Positions 49,267 to 58,820 are shown, counted from the stretch's first letter. The stretch is DNA of 64,000 bases from Xanthomonas sp. (GCF_017163755.1 NZ_JAFIWC010000011.1:86664-150663), one strand, 5' to 3'. Made by a program: numbers and translations. Notes: a model not told the origin generated them from the sequence alone.

Positions 49267-49340
49267 GCATTGCGACACGTTCATGCTGCGCTCGGCGATG
49301 GAAGTCCGGCAGGTACGCGGCAAGCCTGTATCGATGCAGC
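49267..49340 (+). pseudogene. Decayed fragment of a second uxuB 3' end
   Basis: The plus strand reads LRHVHAALGDGSPAGTRQA, matching the last residues of the intact UxuB, LRSAYAALGDGSPAGTRHA. The DNA resemblance 'catgctgcgctcggcgatgg' against 'tatgctgcgctcggcgacgg' is close. Only the tail is left. The 48,952-49,394 gap otherwise holds nothing recognisable. Confidence 0.8.
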
Positions 49341-49394
49341 CGTCGACGCAAGCCGGCCCGCGAAGCGGCTTCCCCCCGGACGCGCTGACGCCTT

Positions 49395-49898
49395 CTATTG
49401 GTCGGCGGTAAACAGCACATGGCGACCTTCAGCGGCCGCCGTCTGATACAGGGCGCGAACCTCCTGGAACCATCCCCAGGTATATCGAAAGTCCTCGTCG
49501 GACAACTCGAGCCCGTACTGCGCCGGATCTATGGCCTCATAGCGTGCCCGAAACAGGTCTTCGGTAATGCCGGAGGTCGCACCCGCTATGTCGCCCGCCT
49601 GCGCCGGCGTCTTGAGGCGCATGATGTAGTCGTCGCGGCCGTACAGTGACCGGCCGCCGAGCACTACGTGATTCAGCGGATAGGTGCCGCCGCCATTGCC
49701 GGGCGAACCATCCGCCAAGGCCCGGTGCATCGCATCCCACGCCTTGTCGCTTTGCGCGATGTAGGTCCCGGGCTGCTCGAAGTAGCGCCCCTCGATGTCC
49801 TCCTGGACGAAGGCCAGGCGGTCTTCGTCGCTTTGCTTGGACAGAAGAACGGCGACATCCTCGTCCGACAACGCGAAATGGACACCTAAGCAAGCCAT
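49395..49898 (-). CDS. DUF1877 (YfbM-like) protein
   Basis: 167 residues beginning MACLGVHFALSDEDVAVLL, with ALADGSPGNGGGTYPLNHVV and GITEDLFRARYEAIDPAQYG, the wording of DUF1877 proteins such as YfbM. The function is unknown; the family often occurs near toxin and immunity genes. The ATG at 49898 has gggaga upstream. GC content is lower than in the xylan genes. It lies 37 bp after the DMP19-like gene on the same strand, so they are probably co-transcribed. Confidence 0.8.
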   Translation of the reverse strand: MACLGVHFALSDEDVAVLLSKQSDEDRLAFVQEDIEGRYFEQPGTYIAQSDKAWDAMHRALADGSPGNGGGTYPLNHVVLGGRSLYGRDDYIMRLKTPAQAGDIAGATSGITEDLFRARYEAIDPAQYGLELSDEDFRYTWGWFQEVRALYQTAAAEGRHVLFTADQ

Positions 49899-49935
49899 GG
49901 AAGTCTCCCAAGAGGCCGAACGTTTGAACTGAATA

Positions 49936-50415
49936 TCAGGCTCCGATCGACGCATCGGGGTGCTGGGCCACATACGAGTTCAGCAGCGAGCCGAGATTGT
50001 CCTCGTACTTGTAGAACTCGGCATCCAGCCTGTCGATCTCCGCCTCATACCCGGGCATGCCAGAGAAGGATTCACGTTGCGACCACCTGACCTGGCGGTC
50101 TTTCGATGGCGACGAGTCCGGAAACCACGAAACTGCCTTGGACAGAAGGTGGTGGGACTTGCCTGCGCCGATGGCCTCCAGATGGCCCAGGATCTCGATG
50201 CAATGGTTGCCCAGCGAGTTTGTGAAGAGTTGGTCGAAGCCGCCATTGTGTACCTCTCCGTCGAAGCACCACAACAAGTAAACACGTCGCGCTTCGGGGG
50301 AAAGGCGGCCGACATGCTCGGTAATTCCGTCGCCTTTGTCGAAGACCACGGCGAGCGCCGCCATGAAGACCGCATGTGCGGGTTCGTCCTGCTTCATTGC
50401 ATCCGCGAATCGCAT
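49936..50415 (-). CDS. DMP19-like (DUF4375) protein
   Basis: 159 residues. GEVHNGGFDQLFTNSLGNHC is the core of the DMP19/DUF4375 family, followed by EILGHLEAIGAGKSHHLLSK and an acidic C-terminus (DRLDAEFYKYEDNLGSLLNS). Members include a neisserial DNA mimic, but for most the role is unknown. A hand count of the line from 50,221 gives 31 of 60 G+C, against 46 of 60 in a nearby line of the GH2 gene, which suggests recent arrival. The ATG at 50415 has aggga in front. Confidence 0.8.
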   Translation of the reverse strand: MRFADAMKQDEPAHAVFMAALAVVFDKGDGITEHVGRLSPEARRVYLLWCFDGEVHNGGFDQLFTNSLGNHCIEILGHLEAIGAGKSHHLLSKAVSWFPDSSPSKDRQVRWSQRESFSGMPGYEAEIDRLDAEFYKYEDNLGSLLNSYVAQHPDASIGA

Positions 50416-50489
50416 GATTTCCCTGGGGCTCAATGCCTGCGTTCGCCGCGCGAGGCGGCTGGATTGAATGGACGGGCAGGGCCGGCCGG

Positions 50490-51527
50490 CTACGGCGCAA
50501 ACCCCAACCCCGTCGCCCGCACCCGCACCCGCGCCAGGATCTTGTGCGAGGTCATGTACAGCGTGCGGCCGTCGTCGCCGAAGGTGCAGTTGGCGACGGG
50601 CCCGCCGGTCTCGATGCGGCCCAGGCGGCGGCCGTCGGGCGAAAACACGATCACCCCGCCCGGGCCGGTGGCGAACAGGCGGCCGTCGGTGGACACGGCG
50701 ATGCCGTCCGGCAGGCCGGGGTTGGCGTCGCCGACGATGTCGGAGGCGTCGGCGAAGAGGCGCTTGCCGCTGACGTTGCCGCGCGCGTCGAGCGTGTAGG
50801 CGTTCCAGATCGGCCGCGCCGGGTCGGAATTGGCCACGTACAGGGTGCGCTCGTCCGGCGACAGCGCGATGCCGTTGGGCAGGCTCAGGCTGTCGTCGAG
50901 CAGGTGCACGCTGCCGTCGGTGTCCAGGCGATAGACGCCATTGAAGCGCAGTTCCTTGACCGGGGATTTGTCTCCATCCTTCAGGCCGTACGGCGGGTCG
51001 GTGAAGAACACCACGCCGTCGCTGCGGCGTACCAGGTCGTTGGGGCTGTTGAGGCGGTGGCCGTCGTAGGCGCTGGCCAGCGGCGTCTTGCGCCGCGTGG
51101 CAGGGTCGAGCCGGGCGACGATGCGGGTGCCGGAATCGGCGAGCAGCACGCTGCCGGAGGGTTCGGCGTACAGGCCGTTGGCGCCGGCCTCGCGCAAGGC
51201 GTCCAGCGGCGGGCCGGCGTAGCCGGACGGCTTGAGGAACACCGACAGCCCGTCGCGCTCGGACCAGCGGTACATGGTGTTCTGCGGCACGTCGTTGAAC
51301 AGCAGGTAGCCGCCGTCGCGGACCCACGCCGGCCCTTCGGACCAGGTGAAGCCTTCGGCGACCTTCTCGATGCGCGCGCCGGCGTCGACCACCTCGGCGA
51401 AGGCCGGATCGAACGCGGTCAGGCGGCCCACGCTCGGATAGGGCGCCGGCGGCGGGTCGCCCTTGGTGCATGCGGCCAGCGTGGCCAGCAACGGAATGGC
51501 CACAAGCAAACGGGTCGGCAGTCGCAT
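50490..51527 (-). CDS. SMP-30/gluconolactonase-family lipoprotein
   Basis: 345 residues with a lipoprotein signal (LLATLAACTKGD; the cysteine of LAAC is the lipidation site). The beta-propeller has ANGLYAEPSGSVLLADSGT, the metal-binding asparagine and aspartate in RLNSPNDLVRRSDGVVFFTD and SLPNGIALSPDERTLYVANS, and a final GGPVANCTFGDDGRTLYMTS. It could open aldonolactones such as xylonolactone or act on sugar lactones. It is the last gene of the exuT-uxaC-GH2-GH10 group, 83 bp after the xylanase. Confidence 0.88.
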   Translation of the reverse strand: MRLPTRLLVAIPLLATLAACTKGDPPPAPYPSVGRLTAFDPAFAEVVDAGARIEKVAEGFTWSEGPAWVRDGGYLLFNDVPQNTMYRWSERDGLSVFLKPSGYAGPPLDALREAGANGLYAEPSGSVLLADSGTRIVARLDPATRRKTPLASAYDGHRLNSPNDLVRRSDGVVFFTDPPYGLKDGDKSPVKELRFNGVYRLDTDGSVHLLDDSLSLPNGIALSPDERTLYVANSDPARPIWNAYTLDARGNVSGKRLFADASDIVGDANPGLPDGIAVSTDGRLFATGPGGVIVFSPDGRRLGRIETGGPVANCTFGDDGRTLYMTSHKILARVRVRATGLGFAP

Positions 51528-51610
51528 CGTCAGGTTCCAGGCGTGGAGGGGATCAGGCCGATAATGCCATCGGCCGCGGTGGAGGGTTCGACCTTCGCGC
51601 GACGGGCCGG

Positions 51611-52804
51611 CTACCGCGCCTGCGCCGGCACCGCCAGCACCGCGTCGAACGCCGGCTTGGGCTGGCGCTGGCGGTCGAACAGCAGCGGATAGTTGCGGCG
51701 CCCGGGCACGGGATAGTCGTTCTTCCACGACATGCCGTCGTCCACGCCCCAGACGCTGACCCGCGCCAGCGTGTCGCGCTTGCGCCAAAACAGCCGGAAC
51801 AGCTCGGCGTAGCGGTCGCGCAGCTGCGCCTGCACGTCCGCCGGCAGGCCGTCGCGGTACGGGTCGAGGTAGCGCTCGAACTCCGGCAGCTGGAACTGCT
51901 TGTGCGCCATCACGGTGCCGATCACCTGGCCTTCCTTGGTCAATGGCAGCACGTCCACGTCCAGCTCGGTGATCATCACCTTGACCCCGAGCGCGGCGTA
52001 GGCGTCGATCGCCGCCTCGATGTCGTGCAGGCTGGGATAGTCCAGGCCCCAGTGGCCCTGCATGCCGATGCCGTCGATGCGGATGCCGTCGCGCTGCAGC
52101 ATCTTCACCATGCGCACGATGCCGTCGCGCTTCTGCGGGCGCCAGGCGTTGAAGTCGTTGTAGTACAGCTGCGCGTCCGGCGCGTACCGCGCGGCGAAAC
52201 GGAACGCCTGCCGCACCAGTTCGTCGCCGTCGCCGACGCGTTCCACCCAGTTGGTCTTGCGGTAGCTGCCGTCCTCGTCGATCACCTCGTTGACCACGTC
52301 CCAGGCCTGCACCTTGCCCACGTAGCGCCCGGCCACCGCCTGGATGTGCGCGCGCATGCGCTCGATCTGCGCGTCGCGGCCGTTGGGCCGGCCCTGCGCG
52401 TCGACGAAGAACCAGTCCGGGGTCTGGTTGTGCCAGACCAGGGTGTGGCCGACCACGAACATGCCGTGGCGGCGGCCGTAGTCGACGAACGCGTCGGCGG
52501 CGGCGAAGTCGTAGACGCCCGGGCGCGGATTGACCACCTCGGCCTTCATCACGTTCTCGGCGGTGACCGCATTGAAGTGCCGCGGCACCAGCGCGGCGGA
52601 GGCGGCGTCCTTGCCGGAGACGATGTCGGCATTGACCGCGGTGCCGATGAGGAACGCGTCGGCGTAGGCGTCCTTGAGCCCGGCGCCGGCGGCCGCGCCG
52701 GCCGGCGTGCGCGCTGCGGCCGCGGGATCGGCGGCGGCCGGCGCGGTGCCGAGCAGGCAGGCCAGCAGCAGGGCCGGAACGAGCGTGTTGCGCAGTGCGG
52801 GCAT
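51611..52804 (-). CDS. Endo-1,4-beta-xylanase, GH10
   Basis: 397-residue secreted xylanase with a signal peptide (ends GTAPAAADP). The GH10 TIM barrel has FNAVTAENVMKAEVVNPRPG, HTLVWHNQTPDWFF, the acid/base Glu173 in AWDVVNEVIDEDG and the nucleophile Glu280 in KVMITELDVDVL, plus VWGVDDGMSW near the end. It carries no binding module. It cleaves xylan or long xylo-oligosaccharides in the periplasm or outside. GH2 lies 83 bp upstream in the same unit. Confidence 0.96.
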   Translation of the reverse strand: MPALRNTLVPALLLACLLGTAPAAADPAAAARTPAGAAAGAGLKDAYADAFLIGTAVNADIVSGKDAASAALVPRHFNAVTAENVMKAEVVNPRPGVYDFAAADAFVDYGRRHGMFVVGHTLVWHNQTPDWFFVDAQGRPNGRDAQIERMRAHIQAVAGRYVGKVQAWDVVNEVIDEDGSYRKTNWVERVGDGDELVRQAFRFAARYAPDAQLYYNDFNAWRPQKRDGIVRMVKMLQRDGIRIDGIGMQGHWGLDYPSLHDIEAAIDAYAALGVKVMITELDVDVLPLTKEGQVIGTVMAHKQFQLPEFERYLDPYRDGLPADVQAQLRDRYAELFRLFWRKRDTLARVSVWGVDDGMSWKNDYPVPGRRNYPLLFDRQRQPKPAFDAVLAVPAQAR

Positions 52805-52887
52805 GGCGGTGGTCCTGCGTCGGTCGTGGGCGGCATGCGGATGGGGCGTGCCCGCGCTGCGCTGCGTGCGTCGCGCGTGCGCGCCGC

Positions 52888-55635
52888 TCACCGCTGCACC
52901 TGCACGCGCGTGCGGGTGGGCTGCAGCGTGTCGGATTCGACGTGCAGCGTGAGCGTGCCGGTCTTGCCCGGCAGCGCGCGCACGATCGCCAGCGCCAGGC
53001 CGTTGAACGCGTTGCGCTCGCGGGAAGTGAACGATTCCAGGTCGGTAGGGTCGCCGTTGTCGGTGGCGACGATCTCGCCCGGGCCGTCCAGGCGGAAGCG
53101 CAGGCGGTCGCCGGCGGTGGGCGCGGGGCGGCCGTCGCGGTCGAGCAGGCGCACGGTGACGAAGGCCAAGTCGCGCCCGTCGCCGCGGATCGCGGCGCGG
53201 TCCGGCGTGGCCTGCAGGCGCGCGGCCGGTCCGGCGGTGCGCACGGTGTCGCTGGCCCACGGCCGTCCGTCCTTGTACGCCTGCACGCGCAGTTCGCCAG
53301 GCGCATAGACCACTTCGTCCCAGCGCAACCGGTACTGATACGGCGCCTTCTTGCGGCGGCCCTGCGAGACGCCGTTGACGAACAGCTCGGCCTCGTCGCC
53401 GGAGGTGAACACGTGCACCGGCGTGAGCTGGCCTTCGCGTCCGGGCCAGGTCCAGTGCGGCAGCAGGTGCGCCATCGGCAGTTGCGGGCGCCAGCGCGCC
53501 TGGTACAGCCAGTGGCGGTCCTTGGGGAAGCCGGCCAGGTCGAAGATGCCGGAGTAGGAGCTGCGCGCGCTGTAGTACGGCGTGGGTTCGCCGAGGTAGT
53601 CGAAGCCGGTCCAGACGAATTCGCCGGCGACGAACGGATGCCGGTCGAGCGAGGCGAACACCTTGTCGGCGCTGGCGCCGAAATCCACCGCATGCAGTTC
53701 GTAGGCGCTGACCTGGCGCGCCACCGGATCGCCGCCGCGGCCGTCGCGCACCGGCGCGCTGCTGTCGGCCGTCACCGGGAACAGGTACACGCCGCGGCTG
53801 CTCAGCGCCGAGGCGGTCTCGCTGCTGAGGATCGGCTTGTGCGGGAACTTCGCCTGGAAGGCCGGGTACTGCGGCGTCTTGCGGATGCGCTCGGTGCCCT
53901 CGAACTCGGGCGTGTCGCGGATGCCTTCGCCCTGGTAGTTGAGGCTGATCGCATCCAGCGCCGCCGGCAGCGGCATGTCCGGCGCGGCGTAGTTCATCGC
54001 CGCGGTGGCCAGCCGGGTCGGGTCCTCCTCGCGCACGATGGCCTGCAGCCGCTGCGCGATCGCCGCGCCGGCCTGGCCGGTGTACTGCTCGCCCACCTCG
54101 TTGCCCACGCTCCACAGGACGATCGAGGGATGGTTGCGGTCGCGGCGCAGCATCGCGCGCAGGTCCGGCTCGTGCCAGTCGGGGAAGATCAGGTGGAAGT
54201 CCAGCGGGGTCTTCTTCATCTCCCAGCTGTCGAACACCTCGTCCACCACCAGCAGGCCCATGCGGTCGGTCAGCTCCAGCAGCTCCGGCGCCGGCGGGTT
54301 GTGGCTCATGCGGATCGCGTTGGCGCCCATGTCGCGCAGCAGCTGCAGCTGGCGCTGCGCCGCGCGCAGGTTGAACGCCGCGCCGAGCGCGCCGAGGTCG
54401 TGATGGTTGTTCACGCCGCGGATCGGCACGTGCTCGCCGTTGACCAGCAGCCCGCGCTGCGGGTCGAAGCGGATCGTGCGCACGCCGAAGCGGGTCTCGT
54501 AGCGATCGAGCACGCGGCCGTCCTGCGAGACCTCGGTGAGCGCGACGTAGCGGTGCGGCCGCTGCGTCGGCGGCGGCCCCCACAGCCGCGGCCTGGCCAG
54601 CACGACGCTGCCGTCGACGGTGGCGCGGCCGCGCGCCGGCACCTTCGCCGCGACCGGGGCGGTGCGCGCCAGCGCCTCGCCGCTGCGCACGCCATCGGCA
54701 TCCAGCGCATAGATCGCGCTGGCGACCTGCACCTGCGCGTCCTGCGCGCCATCGTTGTCGAGCGCGACCGCCAGCCGCACCGTCGCCGCCTGCGCCGACA
54801 CCTGCGGCGTGGTGACCTGCGTGCCCCACTGCGCCACGTGCACCGGCGCGGTCTTGGTCAGCCACACGCTGCGGTACAGCCCGCCGCCCGGGTACCAGCG
54901 CGCCGAATCCGGCGGATTGTCCAGGCGGATGGCCAGCTGGTTGGTGCCGCCGAAGACCACGTAGGGCGTCAGGTCCAGCCGCCACGAGTTGTAGCCGTAC
55001 GGCCAGCCGCCGACCAGCCTGCCGTTGAGCCAGACGGTGGCGTAGGACATCGCGCCGTCGACGTCGAGGAAGATCGAGCGCCCGCGGTCGCTGGCCGGGA
55101 GGTCCAGCCGCTTGCGGTACCAGCCGATGCCCCAGCTCGGCAGCCGGCCCATGCCGCCGTACGGGCCGTCGGCGATGAACGGCCCGGCGATGGCCCAGTC
55201 GTGGGGGAGGTCCACCGCGGCCCAGTGGCGGTCGTCGAAACCGGCCTGCACGAAGGCCACCTCGCTGCCCGGGTCGCCGGGCGGACGGACGTGGCGCCGC
55301 GCCGGATCGGCGATGAAGGCGTTGCCGCTGGGCAGGATCCACGGCTTGAGCACCGGCCGGCTGCGCGACGCGACGCGCTCGGCATCCTCCGGACGCGCAT
55401 CGGCCACCTTGCCGTCGGCGCTGCGCACCACCTGCGGGCGCACGTCGTAGTCCAGCGTATCGCCCACGCCCGGCGCATCGCCACGGTGGAAGCGCCAGCC
55501 TGCATCGAGCGACAGCCGCTCGCGCGGCGCCTGCGGCGGCGCGGCGCACAGCGTGCCGGCGGCCAGCGCCGCCAGGGCCAGCAGCAGCGCGCGGGCGCGG
55601 CGCAGCGGCAAGGTCGGCTGCGCTGTGGTGCGCAT
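52888..55635 (-). CDS. GH2 glycoside hydrolase (beta-galactosidase-like)
   Basis: 915 residues with a signal peptide (ends GTLCAAPPQ). The sugar-binding domain opens LSLDAGWRFHRGDAPG. An immunoglobulin-like domain precedes the TIM barrel, with VNNHHDLGALGAAFNLRAAQ, the acid/base Glu513 in LWSVGNEVGEQ and the nucleophile Glu606 in ILSSETASAL. A DUF4982-like and a further beta domain end the protein. Specificity is uncertain; in xylan loci it may remove galactose or other side sugars from xylo-oligosaccharides. The ATG at 55635 begins the signal peptide. Confidence 0.9.
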   Translation of the reverse strand: MRTTAQPTLPLRRARALLLALAALAAGTLCAAPPQAPRERLSLDAGWRFHRGDAPGVGDTLDYDVRPQVVRSADGKVADARPEDAERVASRSRPVLKPWILPSGNAFIADPARRHVRPPGDPGSEVAFVQAGFDDRHWAAVDLPHDWAIAGPFIADGPYGGMGRLPSWGIGWYRKRLDLPASDRGRSIFLDVDGAMSYATVWLNGRLVGGWPYGYNSWRLDLTPYVVFGGTNQLAIRLDNPPDSARWYPGGGLYRSVWLTKTAPVHVAQWGTQVTTPQVSAQAATVRLAVALDNDGAQDAQVQVASAIYALDADGVRSGEALARTAPVAAKVPARGRATVDGSVVLARPRLWGPPPTQRPHRYVALTEVSQDGRVLDRYETRFGVRTIRFDPQRGLLVNGEHVPIRGVNNHHDLGALGAAFNLRAAQRQLQLLRDMGANAIRMSHNPPAPELLELTDRMGLLVVDEVFDSWEMKKTPLDFHLIFPDWHEPDLRAMLRRDRNHPSIVLWSVGNEVGEQYTGQAGAAIAQRLQAIVREEDPTRLATAAMNYAAPDMPLPAALDAISLNYQGEGIRDTPEFEGTERIRKTPQYPAFQAKFPHKPILSSETASALSSRGVYLFPVTADSSAPVRDGRGGDPVARQVSAYELHAVDFGASADKVFASLDRHPFVAGEFVWTGFDYLGEPTPYYSARSSYSGIFDLAGFPKDRHWLYQARWRPQLPMAHLLPHWTWPGREGQLTPVHVFTSGDEAELFVNGVSQGRRKKAPYQYRLRWDEVVYAPGELRVQAYKDGRPWASDTVRTAGPAARLQATPDRAAIRGDGRDLAFVTVRLLDRDGRPAPTAGDRLRFRLDGPGEIVATDNGDPTDLESFTSRERNAFNGLALAIVRALPGKTGTLTLHVESDTLQPTRTRVQVQR

Positions 55636-55871
55636 CGTGCGGCGGCGCGCGCTACCGGCTTGCGTCTCCGGAAGGCCGAGGCCCGGTCCCGGCGCGCGGA
55701 TGGCTTCGTCGTTCGGCGGCCTGCCTGCGAACGCGGCGGGGCGAGACCGCGCCGCGTCCGGGAACCCTCGTGCAAGGGTGCGGGCCTGCAGGGCCGCGCC
55801 GCGATGCGGGCCGATGCGCCCGGCGTGTGCCGGATCTCGCGTGGGCACGGCCGCAGTGCAGCGCGCCTGCG

Positions 55872-57290
55872 TCACAGCTTGTAGGCCCGCTTGGGCAGGC
55901 GGTAGGCCAGGTCCACCGCCACCTCCGCCGCTTCGTCCTCGTCCAGCCGGTGCTCGGCGACCAGCTTGGCCAGGAACGCGCAGTCCACGCGGCGGGCGAC
56001 ATCGTGCCGTGCCGGGATCGACAGGAACGCGCGGGTGTCGTCGTTGAAGCCTACCGTGTTGTAGAAGCCGGCGCTGCTCAGGGTCTGCTCGCGGAAGCGC
56101 CACATGCCTTCCGGCGCGTCGTGGAACCACCAGGCCGGGCCGAGCAGCAGCGCAGGGTAGTGCCCGGCCAGCGGCGCCAGCTCGCGCGCGTAGGTGCTCT
56201 CGTCCAGGGTGAACAGGATCAGGGTGAAGCCCGGCGCGTTGCCGAAGCGGTCCAGCAACGGCTTGAGCGCGTGCACGTAGTCGGTGCGCAGCGGGAGGTC
56301 GGCGCCCTTGTCGCGTCCGTAGCGTTCGAACAGCGCGCGGTTGTGGTTGCGGAAACAGCCCGGGTGCAGCTGCATCACCAGCCCGTCGTCCAGGCTCATC
56401 GCCGCCATCTCGGTCAGCATCTGCGCGCGGAACAGCTCCGCCTGCGCGGGCGTGGCCTCGCCGCGCAGCACCGTCTCGAACAGCGCGCGCGCCTGCGCCG
56501 GGGCCAGGTCGGCGGTGGCGGCGCTGGGGTGGCCGTGATCGGTGGACGTGGCGCCGGCGGCGGCGAAGAACGCGCGGCGCTGGCGGTGCGCGCGCAGGTA
56601 GCCGTCCCAGTCGTGCACGTCCTCGCCGGTCAGCTCGCCGAAGCGCCGCAGCGCGTCGGGGAACTGCTCGTGCTCCGGGTCGATCACCGCGTCGGGCCGA
56701 TAGGCGGTGATCACCCGCCCGCCCCAGCCGCTGGCGCGGATCGCGGCGTGATGCTGCAGCGGATCCAGCGGCGATTCGGTGGTGGCGATCAGCTCGATGT
56801 TGAAGCGCTCGAACAGCGCGCGCGGGCGGAACGCCGGCGTCTGCAGCGCCTCGCCGATGCGGTCGTAGTACAGGTCGGCGCTATCGGCCTGCAGCCGCAC
56901 GCGCAGGCCGAACACCTCGTGGAACACGTGGTCGAGCCATAGCGCCGACGGCGTGCCGCGCAGCAGCTGGAAGCGCTCGGCGAACGTGCGCCAGGCCTGG
57001 CGCGGATCCACCGCCGCGCGGGTGCCGTCCGCGCGCGGGATGCCCAGCGCGTCCAACGGCACGCCCTGGCTGTAGAGCATGCGGAACACGTAGTGGTCCG
57101 GCACCAGCAGCAGTTCGGTGGCGTTGGCGAAGGCGGCGTCCCCGGCGAACCAGGCCGGATCGGTGTGGCCGTGCGGGCTGACGATCGGCAGGCCGGACAC
57201 CTGCGCGTAGAGGCGGCGCGCGATCGCGCGCATGCCTGGGTCCGGCGGCAGCAGGCGGTCCTGGTGGAGCGAAAGGGGCGGGGTGGGCAT
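55872..57290 (-). CDS. uxaC: Glucuronate isomerase (uronate isomerase)
   Basis: 472-residue amidohydrolase-like enzyme turning D-glucuronate into D-fructuronate. It has VSPHGHTDPAWFAGD with the metal-binding His-x-His, FNIELIATTESPLDPLQHH, VMQLHPGCFRNHN and the C-terminal AWWFHDAPEGMWRF and NTVGFNDDTRAFLSIPARHD. The length is normal. It is the first step in using glucuronate released by Agu67A. A broken copy of its end is at 48,962-49,112. The 236-bp gap to GH2 and the 231-bp gap to exuT hold no gene. Confidence 0.96.
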   Translation of the reverse strand: MPTPPLSLHQDRLLPPDPGMRAIARRLYAQVSGLPIVSPHGHTDPAWFAGDAAFANATELLLVPDHYVFRMLYSQGVPLDALGIPRADGTRAAVDPRQAWRTFAERFQLLRGTPSALWLDHVFHEVFGLRVRLQADSADLYYDRIGEALQTPAFRPRALFERFNIELIATTESPLDPLQHHAAIRASGWGGRVITAYRPDAVIDPEHEQFPDALRRFGELTGEDVHDWDGYLRAHRQRRAFFAAAGATSTDHGHPSAATADLAPAQARALFETVLRGEATPAQAELFRAQMLTEMAAMSLDDGLVMQLHPGCFRNHNRALFERYGRDKGADLPLRTDYVHALKPLLDRFGNAPGFTLILFTLDESTYARELAPLAGHYPALLLGPAWWFHDAPEGMWRFREQTLSSAGFYNTVGFNDDTRAFLSIPARHDVARRVDCAFLAKLVAEHRLDEDEAAEVAVDLAYRLPKRAYKL

Positions 57291-57521
57291 GGCGGCTCGG
57301 GACTCGTGGAATCGGTCGATGCGGTCGTTGGGGGATTCAGGTGCGGCGGGTTGCGCGCGGCGGCAGCTGCCTCAGCGCGGGCGTCCGCCGCCGTCGCGGA
57401 TCGGCATGGCCACTTGCCCGGCGCAGGAACATGCGCCGTGCGCGAAACGGCGCGGGCAGGTACCGATCGTTTTCATTGTGGCGCCTCCGCGGGTGCTCGT
57501 CGTGCCGGCATCCGGCGGACA

Positions 57522-58820
57522 CTATGCACGCTCCTCCAGCCTTGCCGGCTGCAGCCGCGGTACCAGCGCGTGCACCACCGCCAACGCCAGCAGGTAGGCC
57601 GACCCGGCCATCAGGAACACCGGCAGGTAGCTGCCGGTAGCCTCGAGCAGGAAGCCGATGAAGGTGGCGATCAGCATGCCGCCGACCGCGCCGGCGAAGC
57701 CGCCGATGCCCACCACGGTGGCCACCGCGTGGCGCGGGAACATGTCCGACGGCAGCGTGAACAGGTTCGCCGACCAGCCCTGGTGGGCGGCGGTGGCCAG
57801 CCCGATCAGCGCCACCGCCAGCCACAGGTTGTCGGCGCGCGCGGCAAACACGATCGGCACCACCGCCAGCGCGCAGATCAGCATCGCCGTCTTGCGCGCG
57901 CGGTTGACGCTCCAGCCGCGTGCGATGAAGCGTCCGGCCACCCAGCCGCCGGCGATGCTGCCGATGTCGGCCAGCACGAAGATCACGATCAGCGGCGCGC
58001 CGAGCTGCAGCAGGCTCAGGCCGTATTCGGCGTGCAGGAACTTGGGCAGCCAGAACAGGAAGAACCACCAGATCGGATCGGTGATGAACTTGCCGAGCAC
58101 GAACGCCCACGCCTGGCGGTGGGCGAGCACCTGCGCCCACGACAGCCGCCGTCCCGCCTCGGGCGGGTCGCTGCGGATGTGCGCCAGTTCCGCCGGCGAC
58201 AGCCGCGGCTGCTGCTCGGGCGCGCGATAGCTCAGCCACCACACCAGCAGCCACGCCGCGCTGAGCACGCCGGTGAACAGGAACGCGGCCTGCCAGCCCC
58301 ACGCGGTGGCGATCACCGGCACCAGCAGCGGGGCGACGATCGCGCCGATGTTGGAGCCGGAATTGAAGATGCCGGTGGCCAGCGCGCGCTCGCGGCGCGG
58401 GAACCATTCGGCCACGGTCTTGATCGCGGCGGGGAAGTTGCCCGACTCGCCCAGGCCGAGGAAGAACCGCGCGATCGCAAAGCCCACCACGCTGGTCGCC
58501 AGCGCATGGCTCATCGCCGCCACGCTCCAGATGCCGATCGCCAGCGCATAGCCGGCGCGCGTGCCGAAGCGGTCGATCACCGCGCCGCTGCACAGCAGGC
58601 CGAGCGCGTAGGCGGCCTGGAACGCAGTGACGATGTAGCCGTACTGGATCTCGTTCCAGCCGATCTCGGTCTGCAGGAACGGCGCCAGGACGCCGAGCAC
58701 CTGGCGGTCGATGTAGTTGATGGTGGTCGCGGCGAGCAGCAGCGCGCAGATCCGCCAGCGGAAACGGCCGACGCGGGCGCCGGCGGGCCCCGTGGCGGCG
58801 AGCGGCAGCGGTTCGCTCAT
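57522..58820 (-). CDS. exuT: MFS hexuronate transporter (ExuT-like)
   Basis: 432-residue major facilitator with twelve predicted segments. It begins with RWRICALLLAATTINYIDRQ, the anion:cation symporter signature, then LGLGESGNFPAAIKTVAEWF and RRERALATGIFNSGSNIGAI. These are typical of hexuronate and D-galactonate transporters. It would bring glucuronate across the inner membrane. The ATG at 58820 has gaggaa upstream, and the longer open frame has no family support. It is first of the leftward unit; a xyl box lies about 220 bp upstream. Confidence 0.9.
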   Translation of the reverse strand: MSEPLPLAATGPAGARVGRFRWRICALLLAATTINYIDRQVLGVLAPFLQTEIGWNEIQYGYIVTAFQAAYALGLLCSGAVIDRFGTRAGYALAIGIWSVAAMSHALATSVVGFAIARFFLGLGESGNFPAAIKTVAEWFPRRERALATGIFNSGSNIGAIVAPLLVPVIATAWGWQAAFLFTGVLSAAWLLVWWLSYRAPEQQPRLSPAELAHIRSDPPEAGRRLSWAQVLAHRQAWAFVLGKFITDPIWWFFLFWLPKFLHAEYGLSLLQLGAPLIVIFVLADIGSIAGGWVAGRFIARGWSVNRARKTAMLICALAVVPIVFAARADNLWLAVALIGLATAAHQGWSANLFTLPSDMFPRHAVATVVGIGGFAGAVGGMLIATFIGFLLEATGSYLPVFLMAGSAYLLALAVVHALVPRLQPARLEERA

